Part shown: one piece after another, positions 7,851 to 18,761 of the stretch
Position numbering within the stretch: position 1 is the first letter of the stretch
How the letters are laid out: every line of letters starts with the position of its first letter
Assembly: GCA_030428695.1 (NCBI GenBank)
Contig: JAUIEM010000002.1
Location: 1-58,013, forward strand
Direction of reading: 5' to 3'
Source: a bacterium
Lineage (GTDB): Bacteria > Planctomycetota > J058 > JAJDCP01
DNA: 58,013 bases
The notes under the pieces: model-generated
Databases searched by the model: none
What the model was told of the DNA's origin: nothing
Seen by the model: the letters and a program-made list of their open reading frames with translations, nothing else
Position numbers and translations under genes: made by a program

Positions 7851-10800
7851 ATGCACCGAGACGAAGTCGAAGCGCTGTGGAGGAAGTCCCTCGGCCCCGA
7901 GGTCGACTTCCAGGGCCTGAGCACGGAGCTGACCTACCGGCCGACGCCGCGGCTGTACAGCCGCCTGGCGAGTGCCCTCCCGACCTCCGGGCTGCCAGTC
8001 TTCATCTCCCGCAGCGGTCCTGCCGAGCCGGGCCGCGCGACCTTCGAAGACCTCGCCGAGATCGGCCGCGGCGGCATGGGGATCGTCTACCGCGCCCGCC
8101 AGGTCAGCCTCGACCGCGACGTCGCGCTCAAGCAGCTGCGTCCGGAGAGCGACCCCGACCGCGCCCTCGCGCTGCGCGACCAGTTCCTCGCCGAGGCGAT
8201 GGCCAACGGCCTGCTCGACCATCCGAACATCGTGCCGGTCTACGACCTGTGCGTCGACGAGCAGGGCGACCTGTCGCTGTCGATGAAGCTCGTCGTCGGC
8301 AAGACCTGGTTCGAGGTTATCAAGGCCGACCCGGACAACCTCGAGAAGCACGTCGAGATCCTGATCCAGGTGTGCAACGCGATCGCCTTCGCCCACAGCA
8401 AGAACGTGATCCACAACGACCTCAAGCCGAGCAACATCCTGATCGGGGAGTACGGCGAGGTGCTGGTGATGGACTGGGGGCTCGCCCTCGACATCGGGCC
8501 CTTCGAGCCCGAGGGCCGGCTGCGCCACAAGTGCGACCTGTGCGGCCCCTGCGGCACGCCCGGCTACATGGCCCCCGAGCTCGCCCGCGGCGAGGGCGAG
8601 AGCGTCGGGCCGTGGAGCGACGTCTACCTGCTCGGCGCGATGCTGTACGAGATGCTGACCGGCCGGCCCCCGCACTACACCCCGAGCTTCGTCTCCTCGG
8701 TGACCCGCGCGGCCAACGGCGAGGTCCCGGTGCTCGACGAGGACTGGCCCCCCGAGCTGCTCGAGCTGCTCCAGGCCGCGCTCGAGCCGGACGTCCGCGA
8801 GCGGATGCAGGACGTGCGGAGCTTCCAGGAAGGGCTGCGCGCCTACCTGCGTCACAAGGAGAGCCGCCAGCTGACCGCCGCCGCCCGTGACCGCTTCGAC
8901 AGCTGCAAGGAGCGGGCGCGCCGGCAGCAGCAGCTCGGCGACCAGGAACGCGCCGAGCTGTACGAGGACTTCGCCGCGACCATCGCGGGCTTCACCCAGG
9001 CCTGCAGCCTGTGGGAGCAGAACCGGGCCGCGCGCCTCGGCGAACGCCTGACCCGCGAGGCCTTCGCCGCCCTCGCCGTCGAGCGCGGCGATCTCGGCCT
9101 GGCGGAAGCCCAGGCCGCGCGCCTCGGCGCACGGGGCGAAGGATTACGCGGCGACATCCGTACAGCCCGCGCACGTCTCGCCCGGGAACAGCGCAGCCGG
9201 CGCCTGCTCAAGCGCAGCCTGGCGGCGCTGCTGGTGTGCCTGGTCGCCGGCCTCGGCATCGGGCTGGTGCTCGCCGAGCGCGCCCGCGCGGCCATCGCGA
9301 CGGAGAAGGCGCGGGTCGAGGAGCAGAAGGCGCTGGTCGAGCAGGAACGCGCCCTCGCCGCCGAGCGTGGGGAGATCGCGATGCGCACCCTCGGGCAGCT
9401 GGTCACCGAGGTCCAGGACCAGCTGCTCGACGAGCTCGCCGACGAGCGCGCGGTGCGCGTCGCCGAGAACATCCTCGGGGTCGCACGCAGCGGCTACGAG
9501 GAGCTGCGGGCGAGCGACCTCGCCGGGGCCGACCTCGACGCCTCGAGCGCGCGGCGGCGGATGCGGCTCGGGATGTTGCTCCTGCACGTCTACGGCGAGC
9601 TCGAGCCCGCCGGGCAGGAGCTGTCGAGCGCGGTCGAGATCTTCACCCAGGTGCTCGAGCAGGACTCGCTGGACGTCGCCCGCCAGGGCCTGCGGGTCGC
9701 GCTCAGCGGGCTCGCGGAAGTCGCGCAGCGCAAGGGCGAGCTCGACCGCGCGCGGAGGCTTTTCGAGGACATCCTGCGCGCGGTCGAGCGGACCGCGCTC
9801 GCCGACCCGGGCAACCCCGCCGCGTCGTACAACCTCAGCGTCGCCCTGCTCGACGTCGCCAGCGTGCTCGAGCAGCAGGGGAAACTGCCCGCGGCGCGCG
9901 GCCCCGTCGAGCGCGCCGTCGCCCTCGGACCGGTGTTGCGCCACGGGGATGCGGCGAGCCGTCGCCAGGAGTGTGTCGCCCTGACCACCCTCGGCCACCT
10001 GTGCGAGGAGCTCGGCGCCCTGGACGAGGCCGCGGAAGCCTACGACGCACAGCTCGAGCGCAGCCGCGCGCTGCTGAGGGTAGATCCGCGGAACCCGCAG
10101 CTCGTGCGCCTGGTCACATCTGGCCTGCGCAGCCTGGGCCGCATCCGCCGCAAGACCGGAGATCCCGGGGACGCGCTTCCGCTCTTCGCCGAGGCCCTCG
10201 GTCTCGACCGTGAGAACGCGGCCCGGCATCCGACCTTTCCACTGTTGCGTCAGGATCTCGCGGAATCGCTGACCACCTACGCGGTCGCTCTGCGGGCGAC
10301 GGGGGATCCGGCCGCGGCCCGCGAGCACTTCCGCGAAGCCCTCGCCCTGCGCGAGGAGCTGTACGCCGCCCGCCCGGACGATCTCAACGGCTCCGGTGCC
10401 CTCGCAGGCACCCTCCGTCGCCTCGGCAACCTCGAGCTGGCGCTCGGGCTGAGCGCCGCCGCCGTCGCCCGCTTCCAGCGCGTGCTGGAGATCGCGGAGC
10501 TCCGCGCGGGCGCCTCGGACACGAGCGATGTCCAGGTCCGGGTCGACCTCACCTCGGCCCACGCGAACCTCGGCGAGGCATTGCTCCTGCGGGGCGAGCT
10601 GGCAGATGCCGAGCAACACTTCGACGCAGCCCTGACCTTCGCCCGCAGCCTGCTCGCCGCCGCGGGTCCGCAGGCACGCCGCAGCATCCTGCTCGTCGCG
10701 GACGGCTGCGGCCGGCTGTGGCGCGAGCGCCGCGACTGGACCTCGGCGCTCGCGCTGTACGAAGAGTGCCTCTCCATGGTCGAGAGCGATCTCGCCGTCC

Positions 10801-11852
10801 GGCCCGACGATCGGCGCCTGCTGCTCGACTACGCGACCCTCCTGCGCTGGAGCGCTGAAGCCCGCAGCGGGCTCGGCGACTCCACCCACGCCGCGGCGGA
10901 CTACGACGCGAGCCTCGACATCCTGCGGGCCCTCGCCAGCGACGGCGAAGACGAAGCGGGCCAGCAGCTGCAGGCCGTGCTGACCGAGGCGGGCCAGCTC
11001 GACCTGCACCAGGGCGACCTCGCCACCGCGTCTGAACGCGCGGCCGAGGCGATCGAGCTGCTGCTCGCCAGCGACCCGGGCGCGGACCCCAGCCAGCTCG
11101 GGCAGCTCTCGACGGCCTTCGATCTGCAGGGGCGGATCATGAAGCGCACGGGCGACCTCGAGACCGCCAGCGCCCTCTTCCGTCAGGCGATCGCCCTCGA
11201 CCGGGACATGCTCGAGACCGACCCGGCCAACCGCTTCGCGCGTCGGCGCCTGCTCCTGTCCTCCCTCCACCTCGCCCAGACCGAGCTCTCCCTCGGCCAT
11301 GGTGCGAGCGCGACGCGGAACGCCGCGAGCGTGCTCGACCTGGCCCGCTCCCTGGCCGATCCTCCGACCGTGCTCGGCCGGCTCGACCTGGCCCGCGCCC
11401 TCGAGCTGGTGCTGCACCTCGCGATCCTGCGCCGGGACGACGACCCGACGTTGCCCGACCTGGCCGAAGAGCTCCTCGCCCTGCGCAACCCGCTGGTCGA
11501 ACAAGGGCACAGCGACCCGTTCGCCCTCGGGACCACGCTCGATGTCGTCGGGCGGCTGTGGCTCCACCTCGGTCGGGAGGCCGCCGCGCGCGACTGCTTC
11601 GAGGCCGCGATCGCCGCCTACCAGGAAGCCTACGACGCCGATCCGGACAACCTCGAGGCCCTGCGGCTGCTCGCCGAGCAGCACCTCAACCTCGCCTGGC
11701 CGGACCTCAAGCCCCACCCCGCCCGCGCGATCGGGCCGATCACCGAGCTGGTCGCGCTGTATCGCGAGCTGGTCGCGCGCGACCCGCGCTTCGCGGGCAC
11801 GCTCGCGCAGTACGAGGCCCTGCTCGCGGACCTGCGGAACCGCGCGGACTGA
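7851..11852 (+). CDS. Transmembrane Ser/Thr protein kinase with long TPR domain
   Basis: 1333 residues. Kinase domain ~65-345: GRGGMGIVYRA glycine loop, VALK lysine (~95), catalytic loop IHNDLKPSN (~187-195) and MDWGLA (~206-211) in place of DFG. The usual HRD arginine is Asn, but the catalytic Asp and the Lys are kept, so activity is expected. The activation loop carries CDLCGPC (CxxCxxC) just before GTPGYMAPE, which is not usual. After a charged linker (345-450) one membrane helix (SLAALLVCLVAGLGIGLVL, ~455-475) leads to ~850 residues of TPR-like helical repeats. DWG-type kinases with TPR tails are, from general knowledge, frequent in Planctomycetes. It probably senses through the TPR part; substrates are unknown, but FHA proteins lie at both ends of the window. 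Confidence 0.92.
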   Translation: MHRDEVEALWRKSLGPEVDFQGLSTELTYRPTPRLYSRLASALPTSGLPVFISRSGPAEPGRATFEDLAEIGRGGMGIVYRARQVSLDRDVALKQLRPESDPDRALALRDQFLAEAMANGLLDHPNIVPVYDLCVDEQGDLSLSMKLVVGKTWFEVIKADPDNLEKHVEILIQVCNAIAFAHSKNVIHNDLKPSNILIGEYGEVLVMDWGLALDIGPFEPEGRLRHKCDLCGPCGTPGYMAPELARGEGESVGPWSDVYLLGAMLYEMLTGRPPHYTPSFVSSVTRAANGEVPVLDEDWPPELLELLQAALEPDVRERMQDVRSFQEGLRAYLRHKESRQLTAAARDRFDSCKERARRQQQLGDQERAELYEDFAATIAGFTQACSLWEQNRAARLGERLTREAFAALAVERGDLGLAEAQAARLGARGEGLRGDIRTARARLAREQRSRRLLKRSLAALLVCLVAGLGIGLVLAERARAAIATEKARVEEQKALVEQERALAAERGEIAMRTLGQLVTEVQDQLLDELADERAVRVAENILGVARSGYEELRASDLAGADLDASSARRRMRLGMLLLHVYGELEPAGQELSSAVEIFTQVLEQDSLDVARQGLRVALSGLAEVAQRKGELDRARRLFEDILRAVERTALADPGNPAASYNLSVALLDVASVLEQQGKLPAARGPVERAVALGPVLRHGDAASRRQECVALTTLGHLCEELGALDEAAEAYDAQLERSRALLRVDPRNPQLVRLVTSGLRSLGRIRRKTGDPGDALPLFAEALGLDRENAARHPTFPLLRQDLAESLTTYAVALRATGDPAAAREHFREALALREELYAARPDDLNGSGALAGTLRRLGNLELALGLSAAAVARFQRVLEIAELRAGASDTSDVQVRVDLTSAHANLGEALLLRGELADAEQHFDAALTFARSLLAAAGPQARRSILLVADGCGRLWRERRDWTSALALYEECLSMVESDLAVRPDDRRLLLDYATLLRWSAEARSGLGDSTHAAADYDASLDILRALASDGEDEAGQQLQAVLTEAGQLDLHQGDLATASERAAEAIELLLASDPGADPSQLGQLSTAFDLQGRIMKRTGDLETASALFRQAIALDRDMLETDPANRFARRRLLLSSLHLAQTELSLGHGASATRNAASVLDLARSLADPPTVLGRLDLARALELVLHLAILRRDDDPTLPDLAEELLALRNPLVEQGHSDPFALGTTLDVVGRLWLHLGREAAARDCFEAAIAAYQEAYDADPDNLEALRLLAEQHLNLAWPDLKPHPARAIGPITELVALYRELVARDPRFAGTLAQYEALLADLRNRAD

Positions 11853-11949
11853 GGGGCTCTGGCCGGGGCGCTCACGAACTCTCCCCTGTGTGCCTGCCCG
11901 GCCACCGCTCGATCACCCGGAGCGGCGCGGGCATGCGCGGCAGATCGGC

Positions 11950-12273
11950 TCAGCGCTTGAAGATGCCCTTCAGCGCGCCGAGGAAGCCGGCCGGCTGTTT
12001 CGCCTCGAGGAGGATGTCGAGCTCGCCGTGGTCGAAGTAGATGCCCTTGCACGCAGGACACTTGTCGACCATGATCCCCGACAGCGCGATCTCTTCCATG
12101 TCCGCGCCGCACTTCGGGCACTTCATGTAACAGGCGAACTTCGCGCTGTCGTCTCCCTTCTTCTCGTCCTTGTCCTTGTTGCGCGCGGCCCGCTTCTGCT
12201 CGATCAGCTGCTTGTTCAGCTTGTAGAAGTACTCTTCTTCCTTGCTGTACCCGCCCTTCTCGTCGATCGCCAT
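11950..12273 (-). CDS. Small zinc-ribbon protein (zf-TFIIB type)
   Basis: 107 residues from ATG 12273, chosen because GGGAGAAGG lies just upstream on the minus strand. N-terminal half is charged and helical (KGGYSKEEEYFYKLNKQLIEQKR). The C-terminal half has two Cys pairs, MKCPKCGADMEE and VDKCPACKGIYFDHGEL, the signature of the zf-TFIIB family of bacterial zinc ribbons. It ends in FLGALKGIFKR. Function unknown for the family. It is the last gene of the leftward cluster that starts at the M20 deacylase, ~140 bases after the threonine aldolase stop. Confidence 0.8.
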   Translation of the reverse strand: MAIDEKGGYSKEEEYFYKLNKQLIEQKRAARNKDKDEKKGDDSAKFACYMKCPKCGADMEEIALSGIMVDKCPACKGIYFDHGELDILLEAKQPAGFLGALKGIFKR

Positions 12274-12410
12274 CGCCTTCTCCCGATTGCGCCGGACAGC
12301 CCGGCAGTTTGTCTCCACCATGTCGGGGCCAATGTATAGGGCGTCTGCCCCGCGCGCAACTGCGGGAGCACCCAGGCCAACGGTCGGACGGCCGCGCTCG
12401 TCCCCGTCGC

Positions 12411-13445
<1,035 letters not shown>

Positions 13446-13446
13446 C

Positions 13447-13749
13447 TCACTCCTCCCGCTTCGTCGCGCGCACGGCCGCCCAGCGCACGAACAGCGGCAG
13501 GGTGAGGAAGAAGGCCGCCGCCCAGCCCGCCAGGGCGAGCAGCGCCCGCCACTTGTCCGCGACGTCGAGCCACTGCACCGCCGGCAGGATCGCGAGCACG
13601 AACACGACGATCGACAGCCCGAAGGCGAGCATCGGCGGCAGGCAACCGCCCCCCATCTCCGGGGTCAGGGGCTGGACCTCAGCCTCGACCTTCTGCTTCG
13701 GGGGAGGGCGCGGGATCTTCTTGTCGCGCTTCTTCTTCTTCTGGCTCAC
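13447..13749 (-). CDS. Small membrane protein of unknown function
   Basis: 100 residues from GTG 13749, which follows the amidohydrolase stop by one base. It starts with a Lys-rich stretch (SQKKKKRDKKIPRPPPK), then two hydrophobic segments (PPMLAFGLSIVVFVLAILPAV and LLALAGWAAAFFLTLPLFV) and ends in KREE. No family recognised. The basic N-terminus before the first helix suggests a cytoplasmic N-terminus. Confidence 0.6.
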   Translation of the reverse strand: MSQKKKKRDKKIPRPPPKQKVEAEVQPLTPEMGGGCLPPMLAFGLSIVVFVLAILPAVQWLDVADKWRALLALAGWAAAFFLTLPLFVRWAAVRATKREE

Positions 13750-13750
13750 C

Positions 13751-15091
13751 TCAGAAACTCCAGGCTTCGCACGCCTTCGCGACGACCTCGGCCGGGTCGA
13801 CCCGCAGCGGACGTCCCCCCTCGAGCACCGCCTCTCCGCCGACGTAGACCGCCCGCAGGGCCCGCTGCACCACCTGGGCGCTGCACAGCTGCGCGAGCAG
13901 CGCCGGGCCGCCGACGCGCGAGGCGGGGAACAGGCTCGGGTCGGACAGATCGATGACCAGGAAGTCCGCGTGCTCCCCGGGCGCGAGGGTGCCGGCCGGG
14001 AGGTGCAGGTTGCGCGCCCCCGCGGCGGTGCCGAGGGCGAAGACCCGGGCGACCTCGGGCTCGCCGTCCGCGCTGCCCGCGCTGGACAGGATGCCCATGC
14101 GGCGCTGGGAGACACGCTGCAGGCTCTCGGCCAGCCGCATCTCCTCGAAGATCGAGGCGTTGTAGTTCGCGTCGGTACCGAGAGCGACCGGGACACCCTT
14201 CGCCAGGTAGTCCTCGAGGGGCGCGATGCCGTCGCCGAGGATCATGTTCGTCGAGGGGTTGCTGACCAGCCCGCCGCCGACCTCGGCCAGCCGCGCCCGT
14301 TCGCCTTCGTCGAGCCAGATCCCGTGCACCAGGGTGGTCCGCGCGCTCAGCACCCCGAGGCGCTCGAGGGCCCGCAGCGGCGAGACCCCGTACAGCTCGC
14401 GGGAGTACGGCAGGTCGCCCCGTTGCTCGGCGAGGTGGATGTGGAAGCCCGTGCCGAGCTCCTCGGCCAGCGCGGCCCCCGCCCGGATCATCTCCGCGCT
14501 GGCGCCGTGCAGGGAGTGCGGGGCCGTCAGCGTCGTCACGGCCGGGTCGTCGGCGTAGGCCTCCGCCAGCGCGCGGGTGCGGGCGACGGCCTGGTCGGGC
14601 GTCTCGAGGAAGCGCTTCTGGCCGGCCCGCGTGCCCTTGTCGTAGAAGGTGCGCAGGAACGCGACGCGCAACCCGACCTCGCGCGCCGCATCGATCACCG
14701 CGCGGTCGTATTCCAGCCCCGCGTCCGCGCCGCCCGGACCGTTGTGGACGTAGTGGAACTCGCCGACGCTGGTCACCCCGGCGCGCAGCATCTCGAGGAA
14801 GCACAGCCGGGCCGCCGCGCGCACGGCGCCGAGGTCGAGGCGCTGGACGGTCGGATACAGATGGCGCTCGACCCAGGCCCGGAAGTCGCGCGGGTGGTCG
14901 GCGACGCCCCGGAGCAGCACCTGCCAGCAGTGGGAGTGGGCGTTGACGGTGCCGGGCAGGAGCGCGCAGCCGGGGAACGCGACCTCTTCCCCCGCGCCGT
15001 CGGCGACCACCCGGCCGGCGGCGACGCACAGGCGCGCGTCGGCGACGAGCGCCCCGTCCTTCCACACGAAGTCCGCGCGGTAGCGCTTCAT
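13751..15091 (-). CDS. Metal-dependent amidohydrolase (TRZ/ATZ family, HutF-like features)
   Basis: 446 residues. Metal-binding and fold motifs of the amidohydrolase superfamily: PGTVNAHSHCWQ (HxH), FHIHLAEQ, TLVHGIWLDE and VALGTDANYNAS. The segment GVTSVGEFHYVHN resembles N-formimidoyl-glutamate deiminase (HutF), but SNPSTNMILGDGIAPL is closer to guanine/adenosine-type deaminases. A deiminase or deaminase acting on a small amide or imine is likely; the substrate is not certain. ATG 15091 overlaps the M20 deacylase stop (ATGA), so the two are translationally coupled. No hutU, hutH or hutG is seen nearby. Confidence 0.8.
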   Translation of the reverse strand: MKRYRADFVWKDGALVADARLCVAAGRVVADGAGEEVAFPGCALLPGTVNAHSHCWQVLLRGVADHPRDFRAWVERHLYPTVQRLDLGAVRAAARLCFLEMLRAGVTSVGEFHYVHNGPGGADAGLEYDRAVIDAAREVGLRVAFLRTFYDKGTRAGQKRFLETPDQAVARTRALAEAYADDPAVTTLTAPHSLHGASAEMIRAGAALAEELGTGFHIHLAEQRGDLPYSRELYGVSPLRALERLGVLSARTTLVHGIWLDEGERARLAEVGGGLVSNPSTNMILGDGIAPLEDYLAKGVPVALGTDANYNASIFEEMRLAESLQRVSQRRMGILSSAGSADGEPEVARVFALGTAAGARNLHLPAGTLAPGEHADFLVIDLSDPSLFPASRVGGPALLAQLCSAQVVQRALRAVYVGGEAVLEGGRPLRVDPAEVVAKACEAWSF

Positions 15092-16083
15092 GCGTGCTCC
15101 TCGACGAGCCGCACGTACAGCTCGATGCCGGCCCGCAGGCCGGCTTCGGTGATGCGCTCCTCCGGGCTGTGGGCGTGCTCGATGTAGCCCGGTCCGAGCA
15201 GGCTGATGCGCGACGGACCGGCGCCGAGGTAGGCGGCGTCGGTGTTGAAGGCGACCGGCTTGCTCGGCCAACCCTCCGGCACGAAGAACTCCTGGGGCTC
15301 GGCGCGGGAGGTCACCTCGACCGCCACCCCGAGGGGCCCGGCGAGCGCCCGCACCGGCTCTTCCAGCGCCGCCGTCGGCACGCTCGCCCGGAACAGGATC
15401 TCCGCCCGGGCCGCCGGCGGGATCACGTTGGCCGCCACCCCCGCCGACAGGAGCCCGATGTTGCAGGTCGTCTGGCCGAAGCCCTCGCTGGCCGGCCAGG
15501 TGCGCGCCCGCAGCGCCGCGAGCAGGTCGAGCAGCGGCTCGAGGGCCGACCGGCCCCGCTCGGGATAGCCGGAGTGGGCCGCCACGCCTTCGCTCTTCAG
15601 CACGAGCTTGAGCAGGCCCTTCTGGGCCGACACGATCACGTTGCCGGTCGGCTCGCCGAGGATCACCCAGGCCCCGTCGACCTCCGGCAGCCCCGCGGCG
15701 ACGCCCGCCCCGTCGTGGGTGGTCTCCTCACCGACCACCGCGAGCAGCCCGACGTCCTCGCGGCCGCGTTCGCGCAGGGCGCACAGGGCCTCGAGCTGCG
15801 CGAGCAGCACCCCCTTGGCATCGCAGGTGCCGCGGCCGTACCAGGCCCCGTCGCGCTCGACGAAGGGCAGATGCGGAGGCACGGTGTCGAGGTGGGTGCA
15901 GAAGAGGATGCGGGGACGGCCGACGCTGGCGAGCACGTTCCTGCGCTCCGCGCCGACTTCCTGCAGGCGCACGGTCAGGCCGCGGGCCTCACAGTCGCTC
16001 GCGACCCTGTCCGCGAAGGCTCCCTCGTCGCCCGACACCGAAGGGATCCCGACCCAGGAGGCGAGGGTTTCCTTGAGCTGCAT
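15088..16083 (-). CDS. M20-family deacylase (ArgE/DapE/ACY1)
   Basis: 331 residues from ATG 16083. Di-zinc aminoacylase fold: LFCTHLDTVPPHLPF supplies the first metal His and general-acid region, WYGRGTCDAKGVLLAQ the bridging Asp, VVGEETTHDGAG the catalytic Glu, and LLGPGYIEHAHSPEERI the final His. The dimerisation domain is present (KGLLKLVLKSEGVAAHSGYP). It resembles acetyl-lysine/acetyl-ornithine or succinyl-diaminopimelate deacylases; which one cannot be decided. First gene of the leftward cluster and coupled to the amidohydrolase. Confidence 0.88.
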   Translation of the reverse strand: MQLKETLASWVGIPSVSGDEGAFADRVASDCEARGLTVRLQEVGAERRNVLASVGRPRILFCTHLDTVPPHLPFVERDGAWYGRGTCDAKGVLLAQLEALCALRERGREDVGLLAVVGEETTHDGAGVAAGLPEVDGAWVILGEPTGNVIVSAQKGLLKLVLKSEGVAAHSGYPERGRSALEPLLDLLAALRARTWPASEGFGQTTCNIGLLSAGVAANVIPPAARAEILFRASVPTAALEEPVRALAGPLGVAVEVTSRAEPQEFFVPEGWPSKPVAFNTDAAYLGAGPSRISLLGPGYIEHAHSPEERITEAGLRAGIELYVRLVEEHA

Positions 16084-16252
16084 GACCGGCCTCCGGGGCA
16101 GGAAGGGGAACCGCGGGCAGAGCTGCACTCTGCACATCCGCCTCGATCCTGTCAAACCTTGTCGGGGGCGGCGGGTAGACTGTGTCCCGGTCGCGGACGG
16201 AGACCCCGTCCAGCCCCGCGCGAAGGCCCGCCCCGGCCTGTCCGGAAGATCC

Positions 16253-18751
16253 GTGAAGCTCCTCATCGCCGAAAAACCGTCCGTCGCCCGCTCGATCGCC
16301 AACGCCCTCGGCCTGCCGCGCGGAGGGAAGGGCTCCTTGCGCGGCAAGGGCCTCGTCGTCAGCTGGTGCCTCGGCCACCTCGCCGAGCTCAAGGAGCCGG
16401 GGGAGTACGACCCGGGTTGGAAGCGCTGGTCCCTCGCGGCCCTGCCGATGCTGCCCGAGCGCTTCGAGCTGCGCGCGATCAAGCGCACCCGCAGCCACTT
16501 CACGATGTTGAAGAAGCTCCTGCGCGACCGCAGCTTCGAGGCCGTGATCAACGCCTGCGATGCCGGCCGCGAGGGCGAGCTGATCTTCCGCTATTGCTAC
16601 GAGCTGTCCGGCTCCCGGCTCCCGGTCGAGCGCCTGTGGCTCAGCTCGCTGACGACGAGCGCCATCCGGGCCGCCTTCGCGCGGCTGCGGCCCGGACGCG
16701 ACTTCGAGCCGCTCGAGAGCGCGGCGCGCGGCCGGGCCTGCGCCGACTGGCTGGTCGGCATGAACGCGACCCGGGCGTACACCCTCAAGGCCGGCGACCT
16801 GCGCAGCCTCGGCCGGGTCCAGACGCCGACCCTGGCGATGCTCGTCCGCCGGGACAAGGAGATCGCCGAGTTCGTGCCGGAGGATTACTGGGAGGTCTTC
16901 GCCTGCCTGCCCGAAGAGCTCCGCGCCCGCTGGTTCGCCGGGCCGACCCCGGCCCGGGCCCCGACCCGGCTCGCCTCCGCCGCGCTCGCCGACACCTTGA
17001 TCGCGCGGCTGCACACGCCGCTCGTGGTCGAGCGCGTCGACGACCGCAACGAGGTCGTGCCGCCGCCCCGTCTGTTCGACCTCAACGCGCTGCAGCGGAC
17101 AGCCAACCGCCGCTTCGGTATCTCCGCGGCGCGCTGCCTGTCGCTCCTGCAGGAGCTCTACGAGAAGGACAAGCTCGTCACCTATCCGCGCACCGACTCC
17201 CGCTACGTGCCCCGCGATGTCGCCGCCGGCTTCCCCTCCCTGGTCGCGAAGATGACTGCGTGGCCCGCCTACGGACCGCTGCTCGCCGGTCTGCCACGTC
17301 CGCCGACGCTGCGCCATCCGCGGCGCTTCGTCGACAACGCGAAGGTCACCGACCACCACGCGATCCTGCCGACCGGCAAAGGACCGGTCGCGCTGTCCGG
17401 ACCCAAGGCGCGCATCTTCGACCTCGTCGCCCGGCAGCTCCTCGCGATCTTCTTTCCCGACGCGCGCTTCGCCCGACGGGTCGTCATCCTCCGCGACCCT
17501 CACGGCTCCGGACCCGGTGCCCGGCCCGCCGCTGGGACGGCCGACAGCATCCTCGAGGCCCTGCCCGCTCCGCCCGACCGCTTCTCGTTGTCCGGCAAGG
17601 TCTGTCTCGAGCGCGGCTGGCAGACCGTGCTGCCGCCGTCGACGAAGCGCCGCGACGAAGAGCGCGCGCTGCCGGACTGGGCGCCGGGGACGGCCCTCGA
17701 GGCGAGCTTCAGCAGCACGAAGAGCGCGACGCGGCCCCCGCCGCACTACACCGACGCGAGCCTGATCGGGGCCCTCGAGAACGCCGGCCGCGGCCTCGAC
17801 GACAAGGGCCTGCGCAAGGCCCTGGCCGAGTGCGGGCTCGGAACCCCCGCCACCCGCGCCGCGACGATCGAGACCCTGCTCTCACGGGGCTACGCTGCGC
17901 GCCGCGCGAAGTCCCTCGTCGCGACACCGCTCGGCAGCGACCTGATCGAGAAGCTCCCGGTCGCCGCGCTGACATCGCCTCAGCTGACGGCGGAGTGGGA
18001 GCAACGCCTCGCGCGCATCGCGGCGGGCGACGAGACCCTCGACCGCTTCCTCAGCGACCTCCGCGCAGCCACCCGCGCGATGGTCGAGAGCCTCAAGGCC
18101 TTGCCCGAGAGCGCGCCCCAGGCCCTGTCCTGCCCGCGTTGTCCGGACACCGCCGACGTGCTGAAGAGCCGCGTGCGGTGCAAGAACTGCGGCTTCGTGC
18201 TCGAACGGAGGATCGCCGGCCGGACCCTGAGCCCCGCCGAGCTCACAGCCCTGTTCAGCGGCGGCACCGGGCTGTTGCGTGGATTCCGCTCGCGCAAGGG
18301 GAAGACGTTCTCCGCGCGGCTGCGGCTCGGCACATCCGGCGAAGTCGACTTCGAGCTTCCGCGCAAAACCAAGAAGGGCAAGCGTTTCGCGAAAGGCGCC
18401 GGGGCTCGTGGAAAGAATGTGGAAAACCGACGAGGAGCGGACAAGAAACGTCGCAAGACCGGGAAAAAACAAGTCTTGACAGCGACCGGAAGCGCGCTCG
18501 AGCAACGTTGTCCCCTGTGTGGAAAACATCCGCTGATCGTCGGCAACCAGGCCTGGGGGTGTGGCGGCTGGCGCGGCGGATGCCCTTTCCGGCTTCCCTT
18601 CTCCTTCCGCGGCAAGGCTTTGAGTGAAGCCCAGCGGAAGGCCCTGCTCGACGGTAGGAAGACGCGGCTCGCGGGCTGGCCGGACGCCCGCTCGAAGGGG
18701 CGGTTGAAGCTCGAGGGGCCCCGCCTGGAGGTCGTCTTCGAGCCGGCGTGA
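16253..18751 (+). CDS. topB: DNA topoisomerase III (type IA)
   Basis: 832 residues from GTG 16253 (MKLLIAEKPSVARSIANAL). TOPRIM domain with NACDAGREGELIFRY; type IA core with LGRVQTPTLAMLV and the active-site tyrosine in TYPRTDSRYV; then VTDHHAILPTG and the GLGTPATRAATIE motif. C-terminus: one Cys4 ribbon (CPRCPDTADVLKSRVRCKNC), a Lys/Arg-rich linker (~705-740) and a second ribbon (CPLCGK...WGCGGWRGGCPF). It relaxes and decatenates single-stranded DNA crossovers. No nearby partner helicase. The gene is divergent from the M20 cluster and ends next to a dispersed repeat. Confidence 0.93.
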   Translation: MKLLIAEKPSVARSIANALGLPRGGKGSLRGKGLVVSWCLGHLAELKEPGEYDPGWKRWSLAALPMLPERFELRAIKRTRSHFTMLKKLLRDRSFEAVINACDAGREGELIFRYCYELSGSRLPVERLWLSSLTTSAIRAAFARLRPGRDFEPLESAARGRACADWLVGMNATRAYTLKAGDLRSLGRVQTPTLAMLVRRDKEIAEFVPEDYWEVFACLPEELRARWFAGPTPARAPTRLASAALADTLIARLHTPLVVERVDDRNEVVPPPRLFDLNALQRTANRRFGISAARCLSLLQELYEKDKLVTYPRTDSRYVPRDVAAGFPSLVAKMTAWPAYGPLLAGLPRPPTLRHPRRFVDNAKVTDHHAILPTGKGPVALSGPKARIFDLVARQLLAIFFPDARFARRVVILRDPHGSGPGARPAAGTADSILEALPAPPDRFSLSGKVCLERGWQTVLPPSTKRRDEERALPDWAPGTALEASFSSTKSATRPPPHYTDASLIGALENAGRGLDDKGLRKALAECGLGTPATRAATIETLLSRGYAARRAKSLVATPLGSDLIEKLPVAALTSPQLTAEWEQRLARIAAGDETLDRFLSDLRAATRAMVESLKALPESAPQALSCPRCPDTADVLKSRVRCKNCGFVLERRIAGRTLSPAELTALFSGGTGLLRGFRSRKGKTFSARLRLGTSGEVDFELPRKTKKGKRFAKGAGARGKNVENRRGADKKRRKTGKKQVLTATGSALEQRCPLCGKHPLIVGNQAWGCGGWRGGCPFRLPFSFRGKALSEAQRKALLDGRKTRLAGWPDARSKGRLKLEGPRLEVVFEPA

Positions 18752-18761
18752 GCTGATCAAC

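Noticed and set aside
11853..11949. Third copy of the dispersed repeat at the kinase/zinc-ribbon convergent junction
   Set aside because: The sequence there shares no more than short GC-rich words with the element.
16153..16184. TAGACTGTG before topB as a promoter
   Set aside because: The -10-like box matches that of dnaN, but the only -35-like word is 11 bases away, too close.
18408..18527. Two exact TGTGGAAAA words (DnaA-box-like TTTTCCACA) and a near match in the 3' part of topB
   Set aside because: They lie in the coding region (Lys-rich linker and the CGK of a zinc ribbon). Codon choice explains them and no other origin feature is near.
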